This document shows positions 24,537-33,618 of a DNA stretch of 64,000 nt, one piece after another. Source of the stretch: an uncultured Bacteroidia bacterium. GTDB taxonomy: Bacteria; Bacteroidota; Bacteroidia; Bacteroidales; UBA932. The DNA lies in contig CADBAY010000008.1 in assembly GCA_902792815.1 (NCBI GenBank), positions 1 through 64,000 on the forward strand. The letters run 5' to 3'. The notes under the pieces were generated by a model, which saw only the letters and a program-made list of their open reading frames with translations, ran no database searches and had not been told where the DNA came from. A program made the position numbers and the translations under genes. The stretch's first letter is position 1. Each line of letters begins with the position of its first letter.

Positions 24537-25246
24537 TGGACTACATTTCCCTCCCGGACGAGCAGACAAGACCGCTGTCTTTCTATTTGGCTATGGAGGA
24601 GTATGTGGCAGAAGTTTACGGTTCCGGTTTTTTTGTATGGCAGGTCGATCCGACTGTCATAATCGGCCGTAACCAGGACCTGGAGACGGAAGTCAACCTG
24701 CCTTTTTGCCTGGAACACGCCGTAAGGGTCGTGCGCCGCAAGAGCGGCGGGGGATGCGTATATGCCGACAAGGGCAACCTGATGGTATCGTTCATCACCC
24801 CCGAGAGGGGTGTTGACTCGGTTTTCCCTGCGTTCATGCGCCGTTTAAGCGCGGTGCTGCAGAGCCTGGGCGCCAATGCCTTCGTGAGCGGGCATAACGA
24901 TGTCCTGGTGGGAGGACGGAAAGTCTCCGGTAGCGCTTTTTTCGTCCATCCTTCTTCGAGCATAGTCCATTGTACCCTGATGCATTCTGTCGATCTGGAC
25001 ATGCTTCAGAACGCAATAACCCCACCGGCGGCAAAACTGGCCAGGCATTCGGTGCAGTCGGTCAGGCAGCGCGTAGCCAATCTCACGGAGTTCCTGCCCA
25101 AGCTGGAAACCGGGGCACTTAAAGACGCACTCAGAGCTGCATTCTGCTCTGGTGAACGCCCTTTGTCGGCAGCCGAACTTGAGGCGATAGAAGAATTGGA
25201 AAAAAGCTATGACGATCCTTCGTTTATTCTTGGAAAAGCGGCATAA
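24536..25246 (+). CDS. lplA: Lipoate-protein ligase A family
   Basis: This 236-residue enzyme attaches lipoate to the lysine of carrier domains such as GcvH. It has the family motif RRKSGGGCVYAD near residues 64-75 (the Arg-Arg-x-Ser-Gly-Gly-Gly loop), VGGRKVSGSA near 123-132 with the catalytic Lys, and an HCTLMHSVD block near 144. It is shorter than E. coli LplA and lacks most of the C-terminal domain, as in many Bacteroidota. Its target GcvH lies two genes downstream. Confidence 0.88.
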   Translation: MDYISLPDEQTRPLSFYLAMEEYVAEVYGSGFFVWQVDPTVIIGRNQDLETEVNLPFCLEHAVRVVRRKSGGGCVYADKGNLMVSFITPERGVDSVFPAFMRRLSAVLQSLGANAFVSGHNDVLVGGRKVSGSAFFVHPSSSIVHCTLMHSVDLDMLQNAITPPAAKLARHSVQSVRQRVANLTEFLPKLETGALKDALRAAFCSGERPLSAAELEAIEELEKSYDDPSFILGKAA

Positions 25247-25260
25247 AACACGTATATTTG
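25230..25260 (+). promoter_or_regulatory. Internal promoter before gcvT
   Basis: TTGG (25230-25233) and a perfect TATATTTG (25253-25260) lie 19 bases apart. The gcvT ATG follows seven bases after the -7 box, so this would give a nearly leaderless gcvT message independent of lplA. Confidence 0.6.
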
Positions 25261-25267
25261 ACACACT

Positions 25268-26371
25268 ATGGACCAATCGCTGAAAACAACCTGCCTGCAT
25301 GAGGAGCACATAGCTCTCGGGGCCAAAATGAGCCCGTTCGCAGGCTTCGATATGCCGATACAGTACAGCGGCATCATTCAGGAACACAATGCTGTGCGTC
25401 AAGCCGTCGGAATGTTCGACGTCTCCCACATGGGAGAGATTTTTATTGACGGTCCCGATGCGCAAGCTTTTGTAAACCACATCTTTACCAATGACGTCAG
25501 GGAGCTTGCCCCAGGTGGCATACTCTACGGCATGATGTGCTATCCCGACGGGGGAGTCGTGGACGACCTCCTCGTGTACAAAGAGTTCGAAGCCGGTTAT
25601 CTGCTGGTGGTAAATGCCGCCAATGTAGATAAAGACTATAAGTGGATGCTGGAGCAGTCGGAAGGCTGGCAAGTGGAGATTTTCAATGACTCCGACTCCT
25701 GGGGGCAGATTGCTCTCCAGGGCCCCAAGTCAGAGGACGCCCTGGTCAAGCTTATGGGGCTCGAGGAGCTTCGCGAGCTTGAGTTCTATACCTTCTATGA
25801 CCTGGAAGACGAAGAGGGCGGCCGTGTGATCGTGAGCCGTACCGGCTATACCGGCGAGGACGGTTTTGAGATTTATGCTTCTCCAGACAATATCCGTGAT
25901 ATTTGGGCTGCGCTGCTTGAAGATGGGGTAACCCCTTGTGGCCTTGGCTGTCGCGATACCCTCCGCTTCGAAGCCGGTCTGCCTCTTTATGGCGACGAGC
26001 TCAGCCCCGAAATCAGCCCTGTCATGGCTGGCCTGTCGATGTTCTGCAAGTTTGACAAACCCGAGTTTATCGGCAAAGAGGCCCTCGAAAAGCAAAAAGC
26101 CGAAGGCGTTGCCCGCAAGATAGTGGGTATAGAAATCAACGACAATGCCATTCCGCGCACCGGCTATCCCGTGGAGCTGGAAGACGGCACCCAGGTGGGC
26201 GTGGTCACCACAGGCTATCACTCCATATCATTGGATAAAAGCATTTGCTTCGCCTTGGTTGAATCTGCCCACGCGGCACTCGGGACTCCGCTCTTCGTGC
26301 GCATACGCAAGAGAGTTTTCCCCGGACAAGTTATCAAAAAGAGGTTTTACAAGACAAACTATAAGAAATGA
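25268..26371 (+). CDS. gcvT: Aminomethyltransferase (glycine cleavage T protein)
   Basis: GcvT passes the methylene group from the aminomethyl-lipoyl GcvH to tetrahydrofolate, giving methylene-THF and ammonia. The 367-residue protein has the HMGEI segment, NDVRELAPGGILYGMMCYPDGG near residues 75-95 that binds folate (shown here by its start and end), a GYTGEDGFEIY block near 193-203 and LGCRDTLRFEAGLPLYG near 226-242. Its stop overlaps the gcvH start (ATGA). Confidence 0.95.
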   Translation: MDQSLKTTCLHEEHIALGAKMSPFAGFDMPIQYSGIIQEHNAVRQAVGMFDVSHMGEIFIDGPDAQAFVNHIFTNDVRELAPGGILYGMMCYPDGGVVDDLLVYKEFEAGYLLVVNAANVDKDYKWMLEQSEGWQVEIFNDSDSWGQIALQGPKSEDALVKLMGLEELRELEFYTFYDLEDEEGGRVIVSRTGYTGEDGFEIYASPDNIRDIWAALLEDGVTPCGLGCRDTLRFEAGLPLYGDELSPEISPVMAGLSMFCKFDKPEFIGKEALEKQKAEGVARKIVGIEINDNAIPRTGYPVELEDGTQVGVVTTGYHSISLDKSICFALVESAHAALGTPLFVRIRKRVFPGQVIKKRFYKTNYKK

Positions 26372-26745
26372 GTAAAGTAATTGAAGGACTCCTTTACAGC
26401 GAGTCACACGAATGGGTGAAGGTCGAGGGCGACCTTGCCATCATCGGAGTTTCCGATTTTGCACAGGCAGAAATGGGTGACATTACCTATGTCGACCTTC
26501 CATCTGAAGGTGACGAGGTGGCGGCCGGCGAGGAATTCGGCGCACTTGAGAGCGTCAAGGCCTCTAGTGAACTTTACTCTCCGGTGAGCGGTACGGTAGA
26601 GGCTGTCAACGAAGAGCTCGAGTCGGCTCCCGAGAAAGTTAACGAAGACGCATACGGCGCCTGGATTATCAAAGTTCGCATGAGCGATCCCTCGGAGCTC
26701 GAGGCCCTCATGGACGCTGCCGCTTACGCAAAAATAGCTGAATAG
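26368..26745 (+). CDS. gcvH: Glycine cleavage H protein
   Basis: The 125-residue lipoyl carrier shuttles the aminomethyl group between the P, T and L proteins. It starts with the usual SESHEWVKVEGD segment and has the lipoylated Lys at residue 64 in ESVKASSELYSP. Length is normal. It lies between gcvT and gcvPA with a four-base overlap and a one-base gap. Confidence 0.96.
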   Translation: MSKVIEGLLYSESHEWVKVEGDLAIIGVSDFAQAEMGDITYVDLPSEGDEVAAGEEFGALESVKASSELYSPVSGTVEAVNEELESAPEKVNEDAYGAWIIKVRMSDPSELEALMDAAAYAKIAE

Positions 26746-26746
26746 C

Positions 26747-28060
26747 ATGGGTACATTCGCCTATTTCCCCCATACCGAGGAGGATATTAAGGTGATGTTG
26801 GAAAGGGTAGGCGTGAGCTCTGTCGATGAGCTTTATGCCGATGTCCCTCAGGAATTCATACATAAAGGAGAATATGACCTTCCTTCCGCTATGAGCGAGG
26901 AGGAGGTCAGGGTGTGGTTTGAGTCGCTCGCTGCCAAGAATACCCGTCTCAAGGTGTTTGCCGGCGCCGGTGCGTACGACCATTATACTCCTTCAGTCAT
27001 TCCCTACATCACATCCCGCTCGGAATTCCTTACTGCTTATACTCCATATCAGTGTGAGATTTCGCAGGGTACTCTCCGTTACATTTTCGAATGGCAGACC
27101 ATGATCTGTTCCCTTACTGGGATGGATGTGGCCAACGCTTCCATGTACGACGGCCCCACCGCCGCTGCTGAAGCTATGCGCATGTGCGTAGCCTGTACGC
27201 GCAAGCGCAACACCGTAGTGGCATCTTCGGCCCTTCTGCCCAGCGTGCTTGCCACTCTCCGTACCTATGCAAGCTATTCCGGAATCAATCTGGTAGAGAC
27301 CTGGGACGTGGCAGAGGCTGTGGCAGAAGGCACGCTCGACCTGGCCGGTGTGATAGTCCCTTCAATCAACCGTTTCGGCATAGTCGAAAGCCATATGGGG
27401 CTTTCTTCATTGGTGCACGAGATGGGCGGACTGCTGGTGGAATATTGTGACCCTTCTGCTCTGGCGGTAGTCAAGACACCTGCCGAGTGGGGCGCAGATA
27501 TAGCGGTCGGCGACGGTCAGAGCCTGGGCATTCCCCTGTGTTACGGAGGTCCGTACGTAGGCTTTATGGCTTGCCGCAACGAGTGGATGCGAAAGCTCCC
27601 CGGACGCATAGTAGGGCAGACTTCCGACGCTGACGGGCGCCGTGCTTTCGTGCTTACACTTCAGGCTCGCGAGCAGCATATACGCCGCGAAAAAGCCACT
27701 TCCAACATTTGCTCCAACGAGTCGTTGATGGCTCTCTGGTGCACTGTCTATCTCTCCGTGATGGGGCCTGAGGGCATGCGCAAGCTCAATGCAATATGCT
27801 ACGAGCGTTCCCATTACCTTCAGTCGCAGCTCCTTGCCACCGGCAAGTTTACCGATCCTTTCGAGGGCCGTCCTTTCCTGAAGGAGTTCGCGCTTAAGCC
27901 TCTGTGCGATGTGGCCAGGCTCCAGCAGGTGTTGCTGGACAACGGTTTCTTCGGAGCTCTTTCCACCGAGGAAGGCTATGTTACGTTCTGCGTCACCGAG
28001 CGCCGTACGCGTGAGGATATAGACGCTCTTGTGAAAGTTATAAAGGAGGCGGAGCTATGA
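26747..28060 (+). CDS. gcvPA: Glycine dehydrogenase (decarboxylating) subunit 1
   Basis: This 437-residue protein is the N-terminal half of the P protein in its split form. It begins with [13 protein letters not shown], has the [13 protein letters not shown] block near residue 71-83 and an [18 protein letters not shown] segment near 307-324. With GcvPB it decarboxylates glycine and loads the aminomethyl group on GcvH. The stop overlaps gcvPB by four bases. Confidence 0.95.
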   Translation: MGTFAYFPHTEEDIKVMLERVGVSSVDELYADVPQEFIHKGEYDLPSAMSEEEVRVWFESLAAKNTRLKVFAGAGAYDHYTPSVIPYITSRSEFLTAYTPYQCEISQGTLRYIFEWQTMICSLTGMDVANASMYDGPTAAAEAMRMCVACTRKRNTVVASSALLPSVLATLRTYASYSGINLVETWDVAEAVAEGTLDLAGVIVPSINRFGIVESHMGLSSLVHEMGGLLVEYCDPSALAVVKTPAEWGADIAVGDGQSLGIPLCYGGPYVGFMACRNEWMRKLPGRIVGQTSDADGRRAFVLTLQAREQHIRREKATSNICSNESLMALWCTVYLSVMGPEGMRKLNAICYERSHYLQSQLLATGKFTDPFEGRPFLKEFALKPLCDVARLQQVLLDNGFFGALSTEEGYVTFCVTERRTREDIDALVKVIKEAEL

Positions 28061-29430
28061 AATACTACGATAAATTGATTTTCGAGCTTTCGCGTCCCGG
28101 ACGTTCAGCCTATTCGCTGCCGGAAGCCGGCGATTTTAAGCCTGCCGGGAGCGGTGTATGGCGTGAGACACCTCTCGACCTTCCCGAAGTCAGCGAGAGC
28201 GATGTGGTGCGTCATTACACCAACCTTTCGCAGATGAATTTCGGTGTAGATACCGGGTTCTATCCTCTGGGCTCGTGTACCATGAAGTACAATCCCAAGA
28301 TCAACGAAGAGGTGGTGTCGCTTTTCAACGGCATTCATCCTCTGCAGCCTCAGAGCAGCACCCCGGGCGTGAAGGCGGTCTATGATTTTATGGACAAGGC
28401 CCTTGCCGAAATCACAGGGATGAAGCATTTTACCTTCCTTCCTTGTGCCGGCGCTCACGGCGAACTTACCGGCCTGATGCTCATACGCGAGTATCATCGC
28501 AGCAGGGGAGATGCAGCCCGTACCAAAATAATAGTCCCCGACAGCGCCCACGGCACCAACCCTGCCAGCGCGGCAGTATGCGGGCTCGACGTGGTGGTCG
28601 TGAAGTCCAGGCCTGACGGACTTGTTGACGTCGAAGACCTTAAGCCTCTGCTTGGTCCCGACATTGCGGGTATTATGCTTACCAACCCTAATACCCTCGG
28701 CCTTTTCGAGCGGGACATCAAACAGATAGCCGCTCTTGTCCACGAGTGCGGCGGCCTGCTTTATTACGACGGGGCCAATATGAATCCTCTTCTGGGTGTG
28801 GTCCGTCCCGGCGACATGGGCTTCGACGTGATGCATCTTAATCTGCACAAGACTTTTTCGACCCCTCACGGCGGAGGCGGTCCCGGCAGCGGTCCTGTGG
28901 GTGTGGCCGAGCGTCTGGTGCCCTTCCTCGACAAGGTCCATGTGAGCGGCTTCCACGGTAACTTCGGCGTTATTGTCCGTGCCTGCGCGTATATCCTCAG
29001 CCTCGGGCGGGAGAATATCAAGCTCGCCGGCCGTTTGTCCACCCTCGCTGCCAATTACATAAAGGAATCTCTCAAAGATTGCTATAAATTGCCCATCGAG
29101 TCGGTTTGCAAGCACGAGTTTGTGTTCGACGGCTTGCTGGAGCCCAATGGCGCCACTACCCTGGACGTTGCAAAGCGTCTGCTTGATTACGGCTTCCATG
29201 CGCCCACCATCTATTTCCCTCTCCTTTTCCATCAGGCCCTTATGATAGAACCTACCGAAACGGAGTCGCTTCAGACGCTGGACGCTTTTATCGAGGTTAT
29301 GCGCACTATAGCGCGCGAGGCCGCGGAAGATCCCGAAATACTCAAGGGCGCACCTCATAACGCCCCTATAGGCCGTCCGGACGAGACACTGGCGGCGCGT
29401 CAACCCGTACTTAAGTATTCGAAGCAATGA
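28057..29430 (+). CDS. gcvPB: Glycine dehydrogenase (decarboxylating) subunit 2
   Basis: The PLP-binding half of the split P protein. The PLP lysine lies in [18 protein letters not shown] near residue 264. Also seen are [12 protein letters not shown] near 68-79 and [12 protein letters not shown] near 165-176. The 457-residue length is a little under the ~480 of many homologues. Its stop overlaps the phosphoesterase start (ATGA). Confidence 0.95.
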   Translation: MKYYDKLIFELSRPGRSAYSLPEAGDFKPAGSGVWRETPLDLPEVSESDVVRHYTNLSQMNFGVDTGFYPLGSCTMKYNPKINEEVVSLFNGIHPLQPQSSTPGVKAVYDFMDKALAEITGMKHFTFLPCAGAHGELTGLMLIREYHRSRGDAARTKIIVPDSAHGTNPASAAVCGLDVVVVKSRPDGLVDVEDLKPLLGPDIAGIMLTNPNTLGLFERDIKQIAALVHECGGLLYYDGANMNPLLGVVRPGDMGFDVMHLNLHKTFSTPHGGGGPGSGPVGVAERLVPFLDKVHVSGFHGNFGVIVRACAYILSLGRENIKLAGRLSTLAANYIKESLKDCYKLPIESVCKHEFVFDGLLEPNGATTLDVAKRLLDYGFHAPTIYFPLLFHQALMIEPTETESLQTLDAFIEVMRTIAREAAEDPEILKGAPHNAPIGRPDETLAARQPVLKYSKQ

Positions 29431-31055
29431 GAAAGCTATTGTTGATCGCAGCCGTCCTGGCTCTCCCGCTTGTGTTGCAGGCGGGCGTCGTCAAGGGCAA
29501 AGTTACTTGCGGCAAAAAGCCGGTTGCGGGAGTGCAGGTGTCCGACGGACGCCAGATTGTCCTCACCGATGCAAAAGGCCGCTACACGCTCAAAACCGAC
29601 AAGGCGGACAGTATAGTGTTCATCACCACTCCCAGCGGGTACAAGGCTCAGATGATAGATCCTATACGTCCCGGTTTCTGGCAGCTGTTGACCGAGGCTC
29701 CTTCCAAGACAGAGGTCCACAACTTCAAGCTCGTTCCCCAGGACCAGAGCAACTACAGCGTCATTTTCATTACCGACACGCATTTTGCCGCCGATCCTTC
29801 GCGAAACGACCTGAAGCGCTTTAAGAGTACCGTGATGCCGGTTATCCGCCGCGAATACAAGGCAGCGGCTGCCAAGGGAGCCGTGTATTCGGTCAATCTT
29901 GGCGACTTCGCACACGACAGGTACTGGTATGACTTCGGACTCAATGAATACGCTGCCGAGCGTTTCCTCGACATGGCCGGATATCCTGCTCCCATCTATT
30001 CAGTCTGCGGCAACCACGACAATGACGGTGCCGTAGCGTCGCGGGGCAGCCGTACCGATTTTGAATCTGCCTGGAATTACCGCCATACCTGGGGTCCTGC
30101 CTGCTATTCGGTGAACATAGGCTCCGACCACTGGATTTTTATGGACAGCGTGGAGTATATCAACGACGGAGCTCCCGATGCTAAGCATAAGAACATCAAC
30201 GGCAGGCGCAACTACAATTGCCGGTTCCTCAATCAGTACATCGAGTGGCTCAAGAAAGACCTTGCCTACGTGCCTACGGACACACGCATTTTCCTTTGCT
30301 GCCATGTGCCTCTGTTCAACGATGCCAGCAAGAGCGAAGTGATGGTGCCCGGGCAGGCGGAGATTCTCGACCAGGTGTTCACCGATTTCCCCAATGTTTA
30401 CGTGTTCTCCGGGCATACCCACAAGTACATTCATACTACTACAGGCGATTTCCCCCGCTTCAAGCAGTTTATCTTCGGGGCGACCTCCGGTAGTATGTGG
30501 CAGCATCCAGTCGGATACCAGGCCATTGGCTCCGACTCAAGTGAGCAGGCAATCAACGTCCTGGATTGCAGCGAGGCCGATCCCTCACCGCGTTTTGTGC
30601 CCATAAGCGGCAATCCCGAGATGATGCGTGTATATGATCTGAACGCAGTCGGAGACTTTTACCGCAACGATGAGGGGTGCCGGATATTCCACGAGTTGTA
30701 TCCCGAGCGCAGCTGGTATGCCGACCCGGCCTTCGAGAATATGATATATGTCAACTACTGGGCTTATGCTCCCGGTCAGAAAGTTGAAATATTCGAAGAC
30801 GGAAAACCCCTGGCTGTCAAGCAGTCCGGCCTGGACGAGCCGCTCTACGTTATAACTTATGTGACTCCCGGGCTTACCCGTAGCAGTACTCCTTCCAAAA
30901 GTGCGATGAAAGACCGCAAGACTCCTCACAGTTTTGTCGCTACAGCTACTACAGCTACGGCTCCCATACTTGTGAGGGTTAGCGATGCTGACGGCAAAGT
31001 ACTTTATGAACAAAGCGTTATCAGACCTAAGAAATTCGATAAACTAACCAAATAA
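29427..31055 (+). CDS. Exported calcineurin-like phosphoesterase with flanking beta domains
   Basis: The 542-residue protein has a signal peptide (about residues 1-19). An N-terminal carboxypeptidase-regulatory-like beta domain (about 20-105) precedes the metallophosphoesterase core: [12 protein letters not shown] near 117-128, [10 protein letters not shown] near 156-165, CGNHDND near 194-200 and SGHTHKYIH near 330-338, the five metal-binding blocks of the fold. A C-terminal beta domain follows. Bacteroidales have many such proteins, thought to act on surface or periplasmic phosphate esters. It is coupled to gcvPB by a four-base overlap, but no functional link to glycine cleavage is evident. 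Confidence 0.85.
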   Translation: MRKLLLIAAVLALPLVLQAGVVKGKVTCGKKPVAGVQVSDGRQIVLTDAKGRYTLKTDKADSIVFITTPSGYKAQMIDPIRPGFWQLLTEAPSKTEVHNFKLVPQDQSNYSVIFITDTHFAADPSRNDLKRFKSTVMPVIRREYKAAAAKGAVYSVNLGDFAHDRYWYDFGLNEYAAERFLDMAGYPAPIYSVCGNHDNDGAVASRGSRTDFESAWNYRHTWGPACYSVNIGSDHWIFMDSVEYINDGAPDAKHKNINGRRNYNCRFLNQYIEWLKKDLAYVPTDTRIFLCCHVPLFNDASKSEVMVPGQAEILDQVFTDFPNVYVFSGHTHKYIHTTTGDFPRFKQFIFGATSGSMWQHPVGYQAIGSDSSEQAINVLDCSEADPSPRFVPISGNPEMMRVYDLNAVGDFYRNDEGCRIFHELYPERSWYADPAFENMIYVNYWAYAPGQKVEIFEDGKPLAVKQSGLDEPLYVITYVTPGLTRSSTPSKSAMKDRKTPHSFVATATTATAPILVRVSDADGKVLYEQSVIRPKKFDKLTK

Positions 31056-31072
31056 ACATATTCTATTTCATT

Positions 31073-31843
31073 ATGAAAAATTATTTTGATCTTACCGGCC
31101 GTGTCGCCGTTGTGACCGGTGCCTCCACAGGACTTGGACTTCAGATGGCAAAGGCTTTTGCGAGCCAGGGAGCCAATCTCGTTCTCCTGGCCAGGCGTAT
31201 GAACTTGCTTGAGGAGAATGCAAAGGCTATTACTGAAGAATTTGGCGTGGAAGTGCTTCCTTTTGCATGTGATATTACCGATACCGAAAGGGTAAAAGCC
31301 GCTGTAGCCGCCACTATAGAGAAGTTCGGCCGTGTTGACATCCTTATGAACAATGCCGGCACCGGCGCCGTCGCCCCCGCAGAGGAAATCACCGACGAGC
31401 AGTTCAAGAAAGAGCTTGATATCGACCTTTTCGGTACCTTTGTCTGCTCCCGCGAGTTCGGCAAGGAGATGATCAAGGCGGGCTTCGGCCGTATCATCAA
31501 CATCGCATCGATGTACGGTCTGGTAGGTAACCTTATCTGCGGCAGTTCTCCCTATCATGCAGCCAAGGGCGGCGTGGTCAACCTGACCCGTGCACTTGCA
31601 GCCGAGTGGGGTAAGTACGGCATTACCGTCAACAGCATCTGCCCCGGCTATTTCTATACAGATCTCACCACCGCAACCCTCGACTCCGATTACTTCCAGG
31701 CCATCGCCAAGCAGAGCATCCCTATGGGCCGCTACGGAAAGTCCGGCGAGCTTGACACTTGCGCTCTGTTCCTCGCATCGCCTCAGAGCACTTATGTTAA
31801 CGGCCAGAATATCGCCGTTGACGGTGGCTATACCTGTATCTAG
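31073..31843 (+). CDS. Short-chain dehydrogenase/reductase (gluconate 5-dehydrogenase/KduD-like)
   Basis: The 256-residue classical SDR has the cofactor motif TGASTGLG near residues 14-21, NNAG near 92-95, and the catalytic Tyr-x-x-x-Lys in SPYHAAKGG near 160-168. An Arg after the second strand (LARRM) suggests NADP use. The closest families are gluconate 5-dehydrogenases and 2-deoxy-D-gluconate 3-dehydrogenases (KduD), which act in hexuronate and gluconate breakdown. A KDPG aldolase tail lies elsewhere in this window, but no linked pathway genes are adjacent. A terminator follows. Confidence 0.8.
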   Translation: MKNYFDLTGRVAVVTGASTGLGLQMAKAFASQGANLVLLARRMNLLEENAKAITEEFGVEVLPFACDITDTERVKAAVAATIEKFGRVDILMNNAGTGAVAPAEEITDEQFKKELDIDLFGTFVCSREFGKEMIKAGFGRIINIASMYGLVGNLICGSSPYHAAKGGVVNLTRALAAEWGKYGITVNSICPGYFYTDLTTATLDSDYFQAIAKQSIPMGRYGKSGELDTCALFLASPQSTYVNGQNIAVDGGYTCI

Positions 31844-31862
31844 TTTTTGCTTCTGACAATCT

Positions 31863-31897
31863 GGAGCCGCAATTCTTGTGATTGTGGCTCCTTTTTT
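31863..31897 (+). terminator. Rho-independent terminator
   Basis: An 11-base stem (GGAGCCGCAAT with ATTGTGGCTCC, one G-U pair) is followed by six Ts, 19 bases after the SDR stop. Confidence 0.88.
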
Positions 31898-31930
31898 GCT
31901 GTAACTTTAACGAATCAAGATGATCGGAGT

Positions 31931-33379
31931 ATGAAAAAGACAATTTGTTTGCTGGCGATAGCTATAATTACCCTCAGTTGTAACCGTAACCATGGCCCTG
32001 AAGGGGCCCAGAAAGACATTTTTGCGACCATCGAGAACATTGGCACCAAAACATACCTTGCCAATGGCACAAACGTGTTCTGGTCACGCGGTGATTCGTT
32101 GAGCATTTTTTATAAAGATAACTACAATAGTCCGGCCCTCTATACAGGCAATGGGGGAGAGAACGAAGGTCAGTTCCGCATTTTGTCTTCGTCCCAGAGG
32201 GCTGCGTCTGCCGATTATGTTTATGGAGTGTATCCATACAGCCGTTCTGTTAGACTTAACTCCGACGGCAGTATAGGGCTCTGGTTCCCAACGGTCCAGT
32301 ATTACGAGAGGGAAAGCTTCGGTGATGGTGCGAGCCCGATGGTTGCCGTTTCCGACAACGAGAATCTCAAGTTCCGTCACATCGGCAGCTTTGTGCGCTT
32401 CAGACTGTATGGAAAGGGAATAAAGGTCGCCCTCTTGGAGGTTGATTCTAATTTGGAAGAGCCCCTTTCCGGAGCCGGCACAGTGCGGTTCAACCGCAAC
32501 GGGAATCCGGAATTCAGTTTTGAGAGGTCAAATACCGAGAGTTTCGTGTATATGGATTGTATCGCCAATCCTGTACCTTTGGGAGCTGATGAGGACCATA
32601 TCACGGAGTTTACCCTTGTGCTTCCTCCGGTAGTGCTCGATAATGGGTTTACCGCTTACGTGGTAGATGAGAACGACAGGGAGTTTGCAATCGAAGCTGC
32701 TTCAAGCTTGACTCTGCAGCGCAACGGCCGTTTTAATGTCAGCCCGGTCGAGATTGACTTCCCAGTGGCCGGACGCGAGGACATTGATGCATATCTTACA
32801 GGTACTTATACGTTCAATTCCACTTCTTATTACGCTGCCGAAGGGCTTGGCCCTTATAGCGACGAGATACGTATATCTCCTTCCGATAACCCTAAAGACG
32901 GTCCTGTGACTCTCAAGGGAAATCTGGCCATATCGGAAGACGTCGTTCTGAGCGGAGACTTTGATTTGAGCGGTATGAAGTTGGTCTTGCCCGCCGGCCA
33001 GGTGCTCTCGGGCTTCTATACCGACGATACCAAGACTAAGATCTGCTGGCTCAAAATGTACCTGTGCGACGATGACTATTACTATACGGAGGATATACCC
33101 TTCGCTGTGAAAGGCCCTCACCAGCTTGACTTTGCCTATGCCTCACAGGGCCTTGACATACTGTTCCTCGGCTTTATCGACAATCAGGTTGACGGAGCAT
33201 ATGAGCGTATCCGCATCAAGTCTATTGAATATAAGCCGTCCTCAGGAATCGCTGCTCAAGCGGCCGCCCGCGGATATGATGTGAACCGCGGACTGAAAGG
33301 GAATTTCCATCCCAGAATGGGGCGCATAATGGGAATGGAACCTGCCGGAAAGATGTCCGATTTGGTGGTAAAACGCTAA
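31931..33379 (+). CDS. Fimbrillin-like surface lipoprotein, paralogue A
   Basis: The 482-residue protein has a lipoprotein Cys at 17 (ITLSC). The N-terminal domain (about 30-270) carries the pattern TKTY then FWSRGDSLSIFY, a YVYGVYPYSRS strand, LWFPTVQYYERESF, and the MVAVSDNENLKFRHIGSF block, all shared with the next lipoprotein. The C-terminal domain (about 290-480) is also shared and ends with an SIEYKPSSGIAAQAAARGYDV-like segment (only its start and end are typical). The ATG at 31931 was chosen because it gives the signal peptide. It probably sits on the cell surface; the ligand is unknown. Confidence 0.75.
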   Translation: MKKTICLLAIAIITLSCNRNHGPEGAQKDIFATIENIGTKTYLANGTNVFWSRGDSLSIFYKDNYNSPALYTGNGGENEGQFRILSSSQRAASADYVYGVYPYSRSVRLNSDGSIGLWFPTVQYYERESFGDGASPMVAVSDNENLKFRHIGSFVRFRLYGKGIKVALLEVDSNLEEPLSGAGTVRFNRNGNPEFSFERSNTESFVYMDCIANPVPLGADEDHITEFTLVLPPVVLDNGFTAYVVDENDREFAIEAASSLTLQRNGRFNVSPVEIDFPVAGREDIDAYLTGTYTFNSTSYYAAEGLGPYSDEIRISPSDNPKDGPVTLKGNLAISEDVVLSGDFDLSGMKLVLPAGQVLSGFYTDDTKTKICWLKMYLCDDDYYYTEDIPFAVKGPHQLDFAYASQGLDILFLGFIDNQVDGAYERIRIKSIEYKPSSGIAAQAAARGYDVNRGLKGNFHPRMGRIMGMEPAGKMSDLVVKR

Positions 33380-33428
33380 ATCATTCATTTTTTGCCGTTT
33401 AGAGGCTCACTTTAAAAATCTTTTTTCA

Positions 33429-33436
33429 TATATTTG
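33429..33436 (+). promoter_or_regulatory. -7 box for the second small ORF and lipoprotein
   Basis: TATATTTG lies 31 bases before the small ORF at 33468, nearly the same distance as in the promoter of the matching small ORF at 4635. No clear -33 TTTG was found. Confidence 0.5.
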
Positions 33437-33467
33437 CGAATGTAGTGTAATAATTATTGTTCGCCTT

Positions 33468-33617
33468 ATGAAAAAGATTTACTCAGGCGGCAGCCCTTTG
33501 TGCTATGCCGCCCCGCTCTGCGAGTTGCTTCCGTACTCTCTTACGGATGCGTTACTGGAAGCTTCGGGGAACACCGAGCCCATCAATGATGATCCTAACC
33601 TTTATCCCTGGGGCTAA
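33468..33617 (+). CDS. Small peptide (49 aa) coupled to fimbrillin-like lipoprotein
   Basis: The 49-codon frame ends with TAA one base before the lipoprotein ATG, so the two are translationally coupled. The peptide has Lys-Lys at the start, a Tyr-Ala-Ala-Pro block followed by Cys-Glu-Leu, a hydrophobic middle, then a Thr-Glu and Asp-Asp acidic tail with a Trp near the end. This is the same plan and order as the peptide at 4635-4775, though the sequences have diverged. There is no signal peptide. The function is unknown. Confidence 0.62.
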   Translation: MKKIYSGGSPLCYAAPLCELLPYSLTDALLEASGNTEPINDDPNLYPWG

Positions 33618-33618
33618 T

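Noticed and set aside
25247-25267. Glycine riboswitch before gcvT
   Set aside because: The gap is only 21 bases and is filled by a promoter box.
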